A stretch of DNA of 64,000 bases, taken from positions 23,756-87,755 of the forward strand of contig JAEYBE010000053.1 in NCBI GenBank assembly GCA_023404495.1. The letters run 5' to 3'. A program made the translations under genes and the position numbers. This document shows, piece by piece, positions 50,715 to 59,258 of the stretch. The notes beneath the pieces are model-generated. The model searched no databases. It was not told where the DNA came from and saw nothing but the letters and a program-made list of their open reading frames with translations. Origin of the DNA: Actinomycetes bacterium. Its GTDB lineage: Bacteria > Actinomycetota > Thermoleophilia > Solirubrobacterales > JACPNS01. How positions within the stretch are numbered: the first letter of the stretch is position 1; each line of letters opens with the position of its first letter.

Positions 50715-52205
50715 TCAGGTGAGCGAAAGCAGCGCGGTGAGCAGGCCGTCGAGGTCATGTTGCTGGGCCTCGACCGTCGGCTCGATGCCGTGTTCGCGCA
50801 GCGCGTCAGACGTGGTCGGGCCGATCGAGACAATTGCGCAGCCGGTAAGCGCTTCGGCGCCACCGATCGCCTGGACCAGGGAATGCACGGCCGAACCGCT
50901 CGCGAAGGTGATGAACTCCGCGTCGGCAACGGCGGCCCGCTGGGCGTCCGAGAGCTCCTCGATGACTGTGTCGTATGCGGCGACCTGGTGCACTTCGGCG
51001 TCGCGCGCCCGCAGGCCCTCGGCCAGGACCGGTCGCGGATCGGATGCCAGCGGCAGGAGCACGCGCTTGCCAGTCAGGTACACACCCTCGAGCGCGGCGA
51101 GCAGGCCCTCGGCGGTCTGGCGCTCGGGCAGATGGTCGGCATTGATTCCGCGGGCGGCGAGCGCGTCGCGAGTGGCGCCGCCGACGACCGCGACTTCGAC
51201 GCCGTGCAGCGCGCGAGCGTCCTTGCCTTCCCGCTCGAGCGCGGCAAAGAAGGCATCGACCCCGGCGGCGCTGGTGAAGGCGATCAGATCGAACGTCTCG
51301 ACCTCAGCTGCCGCCGCCGCGAGCGACTGGTCCATCCGCGCGCGGGTGCTGATCGCCGGAGCCTGCACGACGTGCGCCCCGAGCTCGCGCAGCCGCTGGG
51401 CGAATTTGCTCGCCTGCGCTCGCGCGCGCGTGACCGCCACCGTACGACCAAACAGCGGTCGCCGCTCAAACCAGGCGATTCGATCGCGCTCCTCGACGAC
51501 GCCGCCGATCACTGTCAGCGCCGGCGGCGAGATCGCCGCCTCCGCTGCGAGTTCGGGGATGTCGACCAGGCGACCGGTCACGGTGCGCTGCGCCGTGGTT
51601 GTGCCCTGCTCGATCACGGCCGCGGGCGTGTCGGCCGCAAGTCCGGCTTCGATCAGCCGCTCGCTGATCGCCGGGAGGTTCTTGACGCCCATGTAGAAGA
51701 CGAGCGTGCCCGGGAAGGCGGCGAGCGCCGGCCAGTCGATCGACTCCGAGGGCTTTTCAGGGTTCTCGTGCCCGGTCACAAACGCCACGGCCGCGGCGTG
51801 GTCGCGGTGCGTCACCGGCACTCCGGCGTAGGCGGCCGCGGCGACGCCCGCGGTCACGCCGGGAACGATCTCAAATTCGATGCCGCGGGCCGCCAGCGCC
51901 GCAGCCTCCTCGCCGCCCCGGCCGAAGACGAACGGATCGCCGCCCTTGAGACGAACGACCTGCATGCCGCCTTCGGCGAGTTCGATCATCCGCTCTTCGA
52001 TCGACTGTTGTTTGTTCGAGTCGCCGGCCGGACCCTTGCCCGCGTACTCGAGCAGTGCCCCCTCGCGTGCGCCGTCCAGCGCGGTGTGCGGGATCAGGCG
52101 GTCGTAGAGGATCGCGTCGGCCGCTGCGATCAGCTCCTGCGCGCGCACCGTGAGCAGCCCAGGGTCTCCCGGACCGGCGCCGACTAGAAAGACTTTCCCT
52201 GGCAT
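50715..52205 (-). CDS. Fused uroporphyrinogen-III C-methyltransferase / uroporphyrinogen-III synthase
   Basis: The N-terminal ~250 residues are a SAM-dependent methyltransferase (CobA/SUMT): VGAGPGDPGLLTV at residues 8-20, VRLKGGDPFVFGRGGEE and PGVTAG. The C-terminal ~245 residues match HemD, which closes and inverts the tetrapyrrole ring (RTVAVTRARAQASKF to the end). The fusion would take hydroxymethylbilane to uroporphyrinogen III and then precorrin-2, feeding both haem and sirohaem. It is 496 residues long. It follows hemC after 15 bases. Confidence 0.95.
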   Translation of the reverse strand: MPGKVFLVGAGPGDPGLLTVRAQELIAAADAILYDRLIPHTALDGAREGALLEYAGKGPAGDSNKQQSIEERMIELAEGGMQVVRLKGGDPFVFGRGGEEAAALAARGIEFEIVPGVTAGVAAAAYAGVPVTHRDHAAAVAFVTGHENPEKPSESIDWPALAAFPGTLVFYMGVKNLPAISERLIEAGLAADTPAAVIEQGTTTAQRTVTGRLVDIPELAAEAAISPPALTVIGGVVEERDRIAWFERRPLFGRTVAVTRARAQASKFAQRLRELGAHVVQAPAISTRARMDQSLAAAAAEVETFDLIAFTSAAGVDAFFAALEREGKDARALHGVEVAVVGGATRDALAARGINADHLPERQTAEGLLAALEGVYLTGKRVLLPLASDPRPVLAEGLRARDAEVHQVAAYDTVIEELSDAQRAAVADAEFITFASGSAVHSLVQAIGGAEALTGCAIVSIGPTTSDALREHGIEPTVEAQQHDLDGLLTALLSLT

Positions 52206-52220
52206 CGCCAGCCGCGGCCG

Positions 52221-53129
52221 TCAGGCGGCCATCTCTTCGGCCAGGGCAAGGATCTCGTCGCCGCCCTCGGCGCGCATGCGCTGGGCGAGCAGGTGGCCGA
52301 GCAGGTGCGCCTCGCTGGCAAGTCCAGAGACCGCGTCCTCCACGTGGCGAGTGCCATCCGGCAGCCCGAGCCAGCCGCGGACAGTGATTTTGTCCTTGCC
52401 GTTCTCGCCGGCGCCGTGCTCGACGCGGGCGTTGATGCCCAGCGGGGTGTTGCAGCTGGCGACAAGACCCGCTGAGGCCGCGCGCTCGGCGATCAGCTCT
52501 CGCTGTGAGGCTGAGTGTGAGAGCGGGCCGACGATCCCGGTGGTGGTGAGGTCGATGTCGCGCACCTGCAGCGCCAGACAACCCTGGCCCGGCGCTGTGA
52601 TGAAGTCGAGCGGTGCCTGAGCGACACCGCCGCCGATTCCCAGCCGGTCGAGTCCGGCGCCGGCCAAGACGATCGCGTCGTAGTCGCCGTCGACCAGCCG
52701 GGCGAGTCGGGTGTCGATGTTGCCGCGCAGCGGTTCGATCTTGAGGTCCCGACGGGCGGCCAGCAGCTGGGCGGCGCGGCGCAGTGAGCTGGTGCCGACC
52801 GTCGCGCCCTCGGCGAGGTCACCGAGCGATCCGGCGCCGAGCAGCACGTCGTGGCTTGCGGCGCGCTCGGGAACGGCGACGATCAGGAGGCCGGGAGCAT
52901 CTTCGCCGGGAACATCTTTGGCCGAGTGCACGCCGAGGTCGATCTCTTCGCTCCTGAGCTGCTCCTCGATCGCCGAGACGTAGCGCGACTTGTCCATCAC
53001 CGTGGAGTCGACCGTGGAGACGACCACCTCCTCGATCGAGAGGTTCGGGTCAAGTCCACGCAGCGCGTCAGTCACGAGCCGCGTCTGGGCCAGCGCCAGC
53101 TTGCTGCCACGTGTCCCTACTCGCAGCAC
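52221..53129 (-). CDS. hemC: Hydroxymethylbilane synthase (porphobilinogen deaminase)
   Basis: HemC joins four porphobilinogens into hydroxymethylbilane. The sequence has GTRGSKLALAQ at the start, VHSAKDVP, and RGNIDTRLARL; the dipyrromethane cofactor attaches to Cys226 in VASCNTPLG. The GTG start has a strong GGGAGGAG ribosome-binding site. The 302-residue length is normal. It sits between hemA and the cobA-hemD fusion. Confidence 0.97.
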   Translation of the reverse strand: MLRVGTRGSKLALAQTRLVTDALRGLDPNLSIEEVVVSTVDSTVMDKSRYVSAIEEQLRSEEIDLGVHSAKDVPGEDAPGLLIVAVPERAASHDVLLGAGSLGDLAEGATVGTSSLRRAAQLLAARRDLKIEPLRGNIDTRLARLVDGDYDAIVLAGAGLDRLGIGGGVAQAPLDFITAPGQGCLALQVRDIDLTTTGIVGPLSHSASQRELIAERAASAGLVASCNTPLGINARVEHGAGENGKDKITVRGWLGLPDGTRHVEDAVSGLASEAHLLGHLLAQRMRAEGGDEILALAEEMAA

Positions 53130-53144
53130 TATCGAAGCTCCTCC

Positions 53145-54509
53145 CTAACTCTGTGCGCGGCCGCGCGAGCGCTGCTCGTCGAGCGAGTGCACTTTCGCGA
53201 CGCTGCCGAGATCGTCATCGGACTCGACATTAGACGCGTCGCCGGAGTCCAGGCCGAACAACTCGCGCAGCGCCTGGAGGTAGACGTACGCGCCGTCGTC
53301 CTCGGTCGACTGTTTGAGTCGCACGGTCGGCTCGTGCAGCATCCGTGAGACGATCGACGCCGCCATCGCCTCCAGTCGCTCCTTGTCGCTTTCGGAAAGC
53401 TCGCCGAACTTGCCGGCGTTCTCGGTTACGACCTGGCTGGCGATCGCGTTTCCACGCTCACGCAGCTCGGCGATCGTCGGGATCACGTCGAGCGTCGTGA
53501 CCCAGCGCTCGAACTTCTCGACCTCCTGCGCGATCACGCCGTCGGCCTTGGCCTCCTCGCTGCGGCGGACCTTGATCGTGCCGGCCACCGACTCCTGCAG
53601 GTCGTCCATGTCGAAGAGCGTGATCCCAGGAATCTCGCGCACCGCCGGATCGATGTCGCGCGGGACGGCGATGTCGATCATCACCAGCGGGCGTCCTTCG
53701 CGGGCGTCCATCACCTGCCGCATCTCATCGGCGTGCAGCAGCGTGTGCGGCGAGCCGGTCGAACTCAGCACGATGTCGGCACCGGCGAGCTCCTCGGGCA
53801 GGTGTTCAAAGCGGACAGCGCGGCCACCGATTGTCTCGGCGACGCCGATCGCGCGTCCGTAGCGGCGGTTGGCGACAAATACGGTGTCAACGCCAGCGTC
53901 CGAGAGCGCCTTGGCGGTCAGTTCGCCATTGCCTCCCGCACCGATCACAAGCGCTTGTTTGTTCTGAAGTCCACCCACCGCCTCACGCGCAAGCTCGACG
54001 GCGGTGCTCGAGACAGAAACCTTGCCGGCGCCGATCCAAGTCTCGCTCTGCACACGCTTGCCGGCGGCGATCGCGCCGGTGAAGAGGCGGTTGGTGATCG
54101 GGCCGGTCACCTGCTCTTCGAGCGCGACTTCGTAGGAGCGCTTGACCTGACCGAGGATCTCGGTCTCACCGACGACCATCGAGTCGAGTCCCCCGGCCAC
54201 GCGCATCAGGTGGAAGGCGACATCGCTGCTGTGAAAGGTGTAGAGCCGTGAGACGAGTTCGGTCGGCCGGATCTCGGCCAGCCGCGCGAGACGCCCCAGT
54301 GCGAGCGACTCGGCCGAGACCGAATCGCCGGAGACGATGTAAAGCTCGGTGCGGTTGCATGTGCTGATCGCGACGGCCTCGTGGATCTCGTCCGATCCGA
54401 CCAGATCGTGCATCAACTGCTTGGCCTGGCCCGTGGCAAGGGCCAGCTTCTCGCGCAGGGCGACCGGCGCGGTCTTGTGGGAAATGCCGATGGAAAGCAG
54501 CTCAGGCAT
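53145..54509 (-). CDS. hemA: Glutamyl-tRNA reductase
   Basis: HemA reduces glutamyl-tRNA to glutamate-1-semialdehyde, the first step of the C5 pathway. Cys51 in STCNRTELY is the thioester nucleophile. The NADPH domain has VIGAGGNGELTAKAL, and the C-terminal dimerisation helix is present. The tail past ~residue 420 is acidic. It leads hemC and cobA-hemD, which agrees with a C5 route of haem synthesis. Confidence 0.97.
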   Translation of the reverse strand: MPELLSIGISHKTAPVALREKLALATGQAKQLMHDLVGSDEIHEAVAISTCNRTELYIVSGDSVSAESLALGRLARLAEIRPTELVSRLYTFHSSDVAFHLMRVAGGLDSMVVGETEILGQVKRSYEVALEEQVTGPITNRLFTGAIAAGKRVQSETWIGAGKVSVSSTAVELAREAVGGLQNKQALVIGAGGNGELTAKALSDAGVDTVFVANRRYGRAIGVAETIGGRAVRFEHLPEELAGADIVLSSTGSPHTLLHADEMRQVMDAREGRPLVMIDIAVPRDIDPAVREIPGITLFDMDDLQESVAGTIKVRRSEEAKADGVIAQEVEKFERWVTTLDVIPTIAELRERGNAIASQVVTENAGKFGELSESDKERLEAMAASIVSRMLHEPTVRLKQSTEDDGAYVYLQALRELFGLDSGDASNVESDDDLGSVAKVHSLDEQRSRGRAQS

Positions 54510-54557
54510 GGTGAGGGGCGACGGGGATCGCCGGTACCCGAGCTTAGTGGGAATCGG

Positions 54558-54734
54558 CTATTTCGGCGCGTCCTGCGAGTCTTCGTTCTTGGCGCGCAGT
54601 TCGCTGACCGAGCGCTGCATCTTGACCAGCTTGTTGGCCATGATCGCGAAGTAGATGAACATCGCGATGACGAAGACGAGATAAGCCGCGGCGACGTAGC
54701 CGCCGCCGGTGTCTGCTGCGAGGAGGATGTCCAT
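54558..54734 (-). CDS. ccmD: CcmD-like small membrane protein
   Basis: This 58-residue gene starts MDILLAADTGGGYVAAAYLV and has one membrane helix (about residues 14-32) followed by a basic, helical segment ending in DAPK. Size, single helix, following Lys/Arg-rich region and position match CcmD, which stabilises CcmC in the haem export complex. The ATG is two bases after the ccmC stop. It is a gene too short for usual cut-offs. Confidence 0.8.
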   Translation of the reverse strand: MDILLAADTGGGYVAAAYLVFVIAMFIYFAIMANKLVKMQRSVSELRAKNEDSQDAPK

Positions 54735-54736
54735 GC

Positions 54737-55483
54737 TTACGCGTTGCTCCGTTCGAGTTTCTTCAGTTGCATTGAAACGCTCTTGGCGACGAGCTCAAAC
54801 TTCCAGAGCGCGACAAAGAGCAGGATCGCGGTGATCAGCGCGATGTAGAAGGTGATGCGCATTTCGGTCGGCAGGTTGTCGCCGGTGGCCGTGAGCACGC
54901 GCGGGTGGATCAGCGATTCCGAGAGCCGCACGGCGATGAAGTTCAGCGGCACGAACGCGCCGGCGACGATCGCGTAGACCGCTGCTGTCTGGGCCTGGCG
55001 CTCCGGGTCCTCGATCGCGAAGCGCATCGGCTGGTAGATCGCAAAGATCAGGAAGACGATCAGGAATGAGACGAGCGTCGGCTCTTTCCATTCCCAGAAG
55101 ACGCCCCACGATGTCTTTGCCCAGATGCAGCCGGTGACCAGCACGATCACGCCGAGGATCAAGCTGAGGTGAATCGCGACATAGGAGCGCAGGTCCCAGG
55201 CCGGATCGCGTGTTCGCAGGTACTGAATCGCCATGATCCCGCCAGCGACAAATCCGCAGAGCGCGACGATCGCCAGCGGCACGTGCAGGTAGAAGATCTT
55301 CTGACGCATGCCCTGATCGGCGTCGACGGGTGCGTACCAGAAGACCAGCAGGCCGGTGATCAAGATGCCGATCGTTGCGGCGATCGCGAAGCCTTTCAGG
55401 CCCCGAGCGAACTGGTCTGCGGACGAGCGGGATGGACGCCCGGGCGCCGAAAAGAAGCGCGAATCTGTCTGCGGCTGAGCCAC
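54737..55483 (-). CDS. ccmC: Haem exporter/transfer protein CcmC
   Basis: CcmC displays haem on the outer face and loads it onto CcmE. The protein has about six membrane helices and the tryptophan-rich motif WAKTSWGVFWEWKEPTLVS. The flanking helices carry histidines (FYLHVPLAI, YVAIHLSLI) that would ligate haem. The 248-residue length fits. It is adjacent to ccmD. The four ccm genes present (A, B, C, D) are split by two small genes. Confidence 0.93.
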   Translation of the reverse strand: MAQPQTDSRFFSAPGRPSRSSADQFARGLKGFAIAATIGILITGLLVFWYAPVDADQGMRQKIFYLHVPLAIVALCGFVAGGIMAIQYLRTRDPAWDLRSYVAIHLSLILGVIVLVTGCIWAKTSWGVFWEWKEPTLVSFLIVFLIFAIYQPMRFAIEDPERQAQTAAVYAIVAGAFVPLNFIAVRLSESLIHPRVLTATGDNLPTEMRITFYIALITAILLFVALWKFELVAKSVSMQLKKLERSNA

Positions 55484-55507
55484 TGCGCGGGAAACCTAGC
55501 GGTCGAT

Positions 55508-55834
55508 CTAGCCGGTGGGGCCGGCTCCGCCGCTGTTCTGGGGCGTCTCGGCTGTCGGGCCGGTCGAGGCGGTCGGCTCGGGTGTCTGGGCGGGCGCCTC
55601 GGCCTCGCCTTTCTCCTTGCCCTTCTTTGCTCCGTCGATCATTCCCTCAGAGAGTCCGTCGTTGTATCCGTCCTTGCGAGCGGCGACGCGGGCCGACTTG
55701 CGCGCGCTCTCGAAGGCGGCCTGCTTGGCGGCCTGGGCGTCGGCGTCGCTCGAACGGTTGCCCGCGCCGACGGCGATCCCGAGCGCGAGCGCGAGCAAGC
55801 AGACTGCGGCGATCAGTCCTCTGAGCAGATACAC
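55508..55834 (-). CDS. Small single-pass membrane protein with Gly/Tyr/Lys repeats
   Basis: I use the GTG start (VYLLRGLIAAV), giving 108 residues; an ATG 48 bases upstream would overlap the divergent gene at 55875. One membrane helix (about residues 5-24) is followed by an Ala/Lys-rich helical stretch with GYNDGLSEGMIDG, and a Pro/Thr/Glu-rich tail. It resembles the neighbouring gene 55875-56135 in arrangement. No family is recognised. It lies between ccmC and ccmB in the same orientation. Confidence 0.55.
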   Translation of the reverse strand: MYLLRGLIAAVCLLALALGIAVGAGNRSSDADAQAAKQAAFESARKSARVAARKDGYNDGLSEGMIDGAKKGKEKGEAEAPAQTPEPTASTGPTAETPQNSGGAGPTG

Positions 55835-55874
55835 GCGGGTGAATCTACCTTGCGCGGCGTTAGGATCGCCCGTG

Positions 55875-56135
55875 ATGGACATGCCGATCGAAGAACAGAA
55901 GAAGTACGCCCTCGCGGTCTTCGCCGCGTCGGCCGTGCTGCTGTTGGTCGGCTACTTCATCGGCAACTCGGGCGGCGCGGACGTCGATGCGGCGCGCGCC
56001 GCCGGCGCGAGCGCCGGTGCTGCCGCCGGAAAGAAGCAGGGCGAGAAGCTCGGCTACGACTCCGGCTACAAGAAGGGCTACAAGACGTCTTACAAGGCGG
56101 CCTACGAGCGCGCCAAGTCTGGCGGCGGGCAGTAG
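55875..56135 (+). CDS. Small single-pass membrane protein with GYxxGY repeats
   Basis: The 86-residue protein has one membrane helix (about residues 11-29, ALAVFAASAVLLLVGYFIG) followed by an Ala/Gly-rich part and the repeat-like GYDSGYKKGYKTSYKAAYERAK. Aromatic residues recur every four positions, which would stack on one face of a helix. It is on the plus strand between two minus-strand genes of the ccm cluster and starts near the divergent small gene. No function is known. Confidence 0.6.
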   Translation: MDMPIEEQKKYALAVFAASAVLLLVGYFIGNSGGADVDAARAAGASAGAAAGKKQGEKLGYDSGYKKGYKTSYKAAYERAKSGGGQ

Positions 56136-56148
56136 GCGGGCCCGGCGG

Positions 56149-56850
56149 TCAGTCTCCGAGGATGTACTCGAAGACGGCGATCGCCAGCAGGAGGAAGACG
56201 GCGTCATAGAGGCCGATCAGACCGAGCCACTTGGCGAGGTCGTCGATCTGCGGCGCGCGATCAAACAGCGGCGCGGTCGCGTTTGAGGCGCCGATCATCA
56301 CCGGGATAAACAGCGGCAGCGTCATCAGCGGCACGAGCAGCTCACGCGCGCTTGTGGCGGTGGCAAGACCGGAGATCAGCGTGCCGATCGTCGCGAGTCC
56401 GAGATTGACCAGCAGGCAGATCGGGATCAGCGCGAGCATCGCGGTGTCGAAGGTCGGACCCAGCAGCATGATCCCGAAGATCGCCAGGCCAAAGACCTCG
56501 AGCAGCGTCAGCGCGATGAAGAGGTAGGCGGTCTTGGCGTAGAAGATCGCGTTGCGGTCGATCGGCGCGAGCAGCAGACCTTCGTAGCCGCCCTGCTGCC
56601 GCTCGTTGGAGAGCAGCCGGTTGATCGTCAGTGACGAGGCGAAGAGGATCGTCACCCAGAAGACGCCGGCAGCGAGATTGCCGAAGAGGCGGTCTTCGTC
56701 CAATGCGAAGTGGAAGACGACGAACGTCGCGGTGGTGAAGATCGCCGTTACTGTCGCGGTCTCCAGCGTGCGCAACTCGAGCTTGAGATCCTTGGCGAGG
56801 ATCGCGCGCGTGGCGGCGAAGATCGATGGTCCGGGCCGGCGCTTGCTCAC
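56149..56850 (-). CDS. ccmB: Haem exporter subunit CcmB
   Basis: CcmB is the membrane subunit of the CcmAB transporter, which uses ATP to release holo-CcmE. The 233-residue protein has six predicted helices and the family segment LLSNERQQGGYEGLLLAPIDRNAIFYAK. Its start overlaps the ccmA stop by four bases, so the two are coupled. Confidence 0.93.
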   Translation of the reverse strand: MSKRRPGPSIFAATRAILAKDLKLELRTLETATVTAIFTTATFVVFHFALDEDRLFGNLAAGVFWVTILFASSLTINRLLSNERQQGGYEGLLLAPIDRNAIFYAKTAYLFIALTLLEVFGLAIFGIMLLGPTFDTAMLALIPICLLVNLGLATIGTLISGLATATSARELLVPLMTLPLFIPVMIGASNATAPLFDRAPQIDDLAKWLGLIGLYDAVFLLLAIAVFEYILGD

Positions 56851-57536
56851 TTGTAGAGACCCCGGGCGTCTTGTTCGCTGACGCGATCAGCAGGTTGGAG
56901 CCACTCGGTGCGGCCGCGCTTGAGGCCCAGGGCGAGGTCGGCCTGGGCGAGCCCGTACTCGATGTCGTGCGTGACGATCACGCGGGTGTGGTGCGGGGCT
57001 GCGCCGATGAATGGCTCCAGCAGCAGGGCGGCGCCGGGGTCGAGGTTCGCCAGCGGCTCGTCGAGCAGCAGCAGATCGGGATCGGGAAGCATCGCGCGGG
57101 CCACGGAGAGGCGTTGGAGCATGCCTTTGCTGAAGTTGCGCACGGGCTCGTCGGCTCGGGTGGCGAGTTCTACGCGCTCAAGGATGCGGTCGATCTCCTG
57201 CTCGTCGGTGTTGTGCAGCTTGGCGGTGAACTTGAGGTTCTCGTGTGCGGTCAGATCGCGGTAGACCATCGCGTCATGTCCGATCAGACCGACGCGTCCG
57301 CGCACGGCCCAGGCGTCTCTGGGCAGCGACTCGCCGAGCACATTGACATCGCCCGAGTGCGGCCGCAAAAGGGTCGAGAGGATCCGCAGCAGCGTGGACT
57401 TGCCGGCACCGTTGGCGCCGAAGACCACCAGCGTCTGCCCCGCCGGGATGTCGAACGAGACGTCGTGCAGCGCCTCACGTTCGCCGTAGTAGCGAGTGAG
57501 GTTGTCGACCTGAACTGCGAAGACCGTGTCGGGCAC
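56847..57536 (-). CDS. ccmA: Haem exporter ATP-binding subunit CcmA
   Basis: This ABC ATPase has Walker A GANGAGKST at residues 40-48, the signature FSKGMLQRLSVARA, Walker B LLLLDEPLANLD and the switch histidine in VIVTHD. The 229-residue length fits CcmA. A GTG start is used. Together with CcmB it drives haem handover to CcmE. The 72-base gap upstream contains a 6-bp hairpin at 57570-57584. Confidence 0.9.
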   Translation of the reverse strand: MPDTVFAVQVDNLTRYYGEREALHDVSFDIPAGQTLVVFGANGAGKSTLLRILSTLLRPHSGDVNVLGESLPRDAWAVRGRVGLIGHDAMVYRDLTAHENLKFTAKLHNTDEQEIDRILERVELATRADEPVRNFSKGMLQRLSVARAMLPDPDLLLLDEPLANLDPGAALLLEPFIGAAPHHTRVIVTHDIEYGLAQADLALGLKRGRTEWLQPADRVSEQDARGLYK

Positions 57537-57608
57537 GAGGGAGATTCAAGCGGAAAACTGCGCCAGACCTTGTCGCGACGACAAAGTCCGGCCAAAAACC
57601 TGGCTTAT

Positions 57609-58361
57609 TTATGCGGTGGCGGCCAGGCGGGCTTCAGCGTCTCGCTGGGCTTGTTCGATCAGCGCGTGGAGCTGATCGGCCTTGCCGGCGCGGAGCAGAT
57701 CGATCGGATCGGGGTCGCCATTGACGATCCCCTCGAAGAAGTCCTTGCGGTCGTTGTAGGTGGGGAGCGTGGCCTTCGCCCAGCCGCGGGTGTCATTGAG
57801 GATCACGGCGAGGTCGGCGTACGGGTCGCCGAACGCCTCAGCGATCTCGCGCTTCATCCGCTTGGCTAGCGCCGGCGAAGCGCCAGCCGTGCTGATCGCG
57901 ATCGCGATCGGTCCGGTGCGAGTGATCGCCGGCAGGATGAAGTTGCAGAGCGGCGGAACGTCGACGACGTTAACCAGCATGCCGCGGTTCTCTGCGTCGT
58001 TGAAGACCTGGATGTTGACGTCGGTGTCGTTGGTCGCGGCGATGATCATGAACGCGCCCTCGACGTCGGAAGACATGTACTCGCGCTGAAGCCAATTGAT
58101 CGCACCCTCGTCGGAGAGCGTCTTGACAGCGTCGTGCGCCTCGGGCGCGATCACCGTGACGTCGCCGCCGCAGGCCAGCAGCCCCTCGATCTTCTCCAAA
58201 CCGATCTCGCCAGCGCCGATCACGACCGACTTGCGCCCCGAGAGCTTCAGGCACGCGATGTAGAACGGCGTCTCGAGCATGTCCTTGACACACTCCTGGT
58301 CGCAGATGCCCTTCTTCAGGGCACAGACGCATTCTTTTCCGGCGTAGGCGGCGGCGGGCAC
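57609..58361 (-). CDS. Precorrin-2 dehydrogenase / sirohydrochlorin ferrochelatase-like (CysG N-domain)
   Basis: The protein oxidises precorrin-2 to sirohydrochlorin with NAD, and some relatives also insert iron to make sirohaem. The Rossmann motif [17 protein letters not shown] lies at about residues 46-62, and [15 protein letters not shown] matches the family's conserved Asp segment. An unusual N-terminal extension of ~30 residues holds four cysteines ([14 protein letters not shown]), possibly a metal site. The GTG start is uncertain; Met28 is a plausible alternative. It serves the product of the cobA-hemD fusion encoded nearby. Confidence 0.87.
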   Translation of the reverse strand: MPAAAYAGKECVCALKKGICDQECVKDMLETPFYIACLKLSGRKSVVIGAGEIGLEKIEGLLACGGDVTVIAPEAHDAVKTLSDEGAINWLQREYMSSDVEGAFMIIAATNDTDVNIQVFNDAENRGMLVNVVDVPPLCNFILPAITRTGPIAIAISTAGASPALAKRMKREIAEAFGDPYADLAVILNDTRGWAKATLPTYNDRKDFFEGIVNGDPDPIDLLRAGKADQLHALIEQAQRDAEARLAATA

Positions 58362-58391
58362 AGGATGATTTTATGGGCATGGCTAAAGGTT

Positions 58392-58397
58392 TTGACC
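58392..58397 (+). promoter_or_regulatory. Possible -35 element before the three-gene cassette
   Basis: TTGACC lies 90 bases before the first cassette start. The spacing to TGTGAT at 58416 is 18 bases and the second hexamer is poor, so this is only a candidate. Confidence 0.3.
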
Positions 58398-58415
58398 GGG
58401 AACACCGATCCTCGC

Positions 58416-58437
58416 TGTGATGTAGATTGTGATGTAG
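58416..58437 (+). promoter_or_regulatory. Direct repeat, candidate operator of the three-gene cassette
   Basis: Two identical copies of TGTGATGTAG are separated by two bases, a 12-base period close to one helical turn. They lie 45-66 bases before the first start codon and would suit two protomers of the cassette's helix-turn-helix protein binding on one face. Confidence 0.5.
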
Positions 58438-58454
58438 GCCAAGTCACCGAGTTA

Positions 58455-58468
58455 GTGCGTAAACGCAC
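58455..58468 (+). promoter_or_regulatory. Palindrome GTGCGT-AA-ACGCAC, candidate operator
   Basis: This perfect 14-base dyad with 6-base arms lies 13 bases before the start codon of the first cassette gene, where repressor binding would block transcription or a hairpin would affect translation. Confidence 0.45.
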
Positions 58469-58481
58469 AGGATGCGACTGC

Positions 58482-59258
58482 ATGTCAAAACTAGGAGTTC
58501 CTAAGTCCGATTACGAACAATTTCCCAACCCGCCGCTCAAGGCAATGTTTGGTCAGGTGCGATATCCGCCAATGCTGAAACTCGCCGACCCTCAAGCTCT
58601 CGGGAGGTTTCAAGAGCTCATTGGCGAGTCGGGCTACACCGAGTTTGTGGAGGAGCAACAGCTCAGCTTGACCATTTCGCCTGAGGGTTTCTCGCAGTCG
58701 CCAGCCGAACGTTCATTTCGCTTCTCAACTGATCCCGCCGCGTGGAGCGTGATCCTCGGGCCGTCTTCGTTCACTCTTGAGGCGCACCCGACTGAGTACA
58801 CGAACTTCGCAACGTTCTCGGATCAGTTCGAAGTGCTCTGGGATGCGCTCTTGACGGTCGCACCGCCAACGCGCCTGGTCCGACAAGGTCTTCGATACAT
58901 AGACCACATCGAAAGAGATCTTGAAGGACCCGGATGGGCCAAGCTTGTTAATCCAGCTCTGTTGGGACTACTCGGCGTTGATTCGATAGGAAGAGCCCTC
59001 GTGCGAAGTGTTAGCGAGTGTCGCTTCGATGCAGACTTCGGAACAATTGTGCTCAAACACGGCGTTGCCAAGGCTGGGCCAAAAGAGAAGTTCGGTTACC
59101 TATTTGACTTTGACTACTTCGCCGAGGATTTGGATAGCACTGCCGCTACAAAAGATGTTCTGACCAGGTTCAACCGGTTCCACGACGAACTTCACGATCT
59201 GTTCAGGTTTTGCGTGACCGAGGATGCCCTAAAGGAGTTTCGCGGTGAACGCAGTTGA
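58482..59258 (+). CDS. TIGR04255-family protein
   Basis: The 258-residue protein fits the sporadically distributed TIGR04255 family: an N-terminal PNPPLKAMFGQVRYP, the central SFRFSTDPAAWSVILGPSSF and the RLVRQGLRYIDHI segment are the family's pattern as I know it. No catalytic motif or membrane helix is visible. The function of the family is not established. I start at the ATG next to the palindrome; the frame is open further upstream but runs through the promoter region. Base composition is lower in G+C than its neighbours. It overlaps the next gene by 14 bases. Confidence 0.75.
   Translation: MSKLGVPKSDYEQFPNPPLKAMFGQVRYPPMLKLADPQALGRFQELIGESGYTEFVEEQQLSLTISPEGFSQSPAERSFRFSTDPAAWSVILGPSSFTLEAHPTEYTNFATFSDQFEVLWDALLTVAPPTRLVRQGLRYIDHIERDLEGPGWAKLVNPALLGLLGVDSIGRALVRSVSECRFDADFGTIVLKHGVAKAGPKEKFGYLFDFDYFAEDLDSTAATKDVLTRFNRFHDELHDLFRFCVTEDALKEFRGERS

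Noticed and set aside
50053..52187. Two plus-strand open frames of over 540 codons antisense to the DUF62 and cobA-hemD genes
   Set aside because: The minus-strand products carry clear family motifs over the same bases, while the plus-strand products are Ser/Arg/Ala- or Arg/Asp-rich without motifs.
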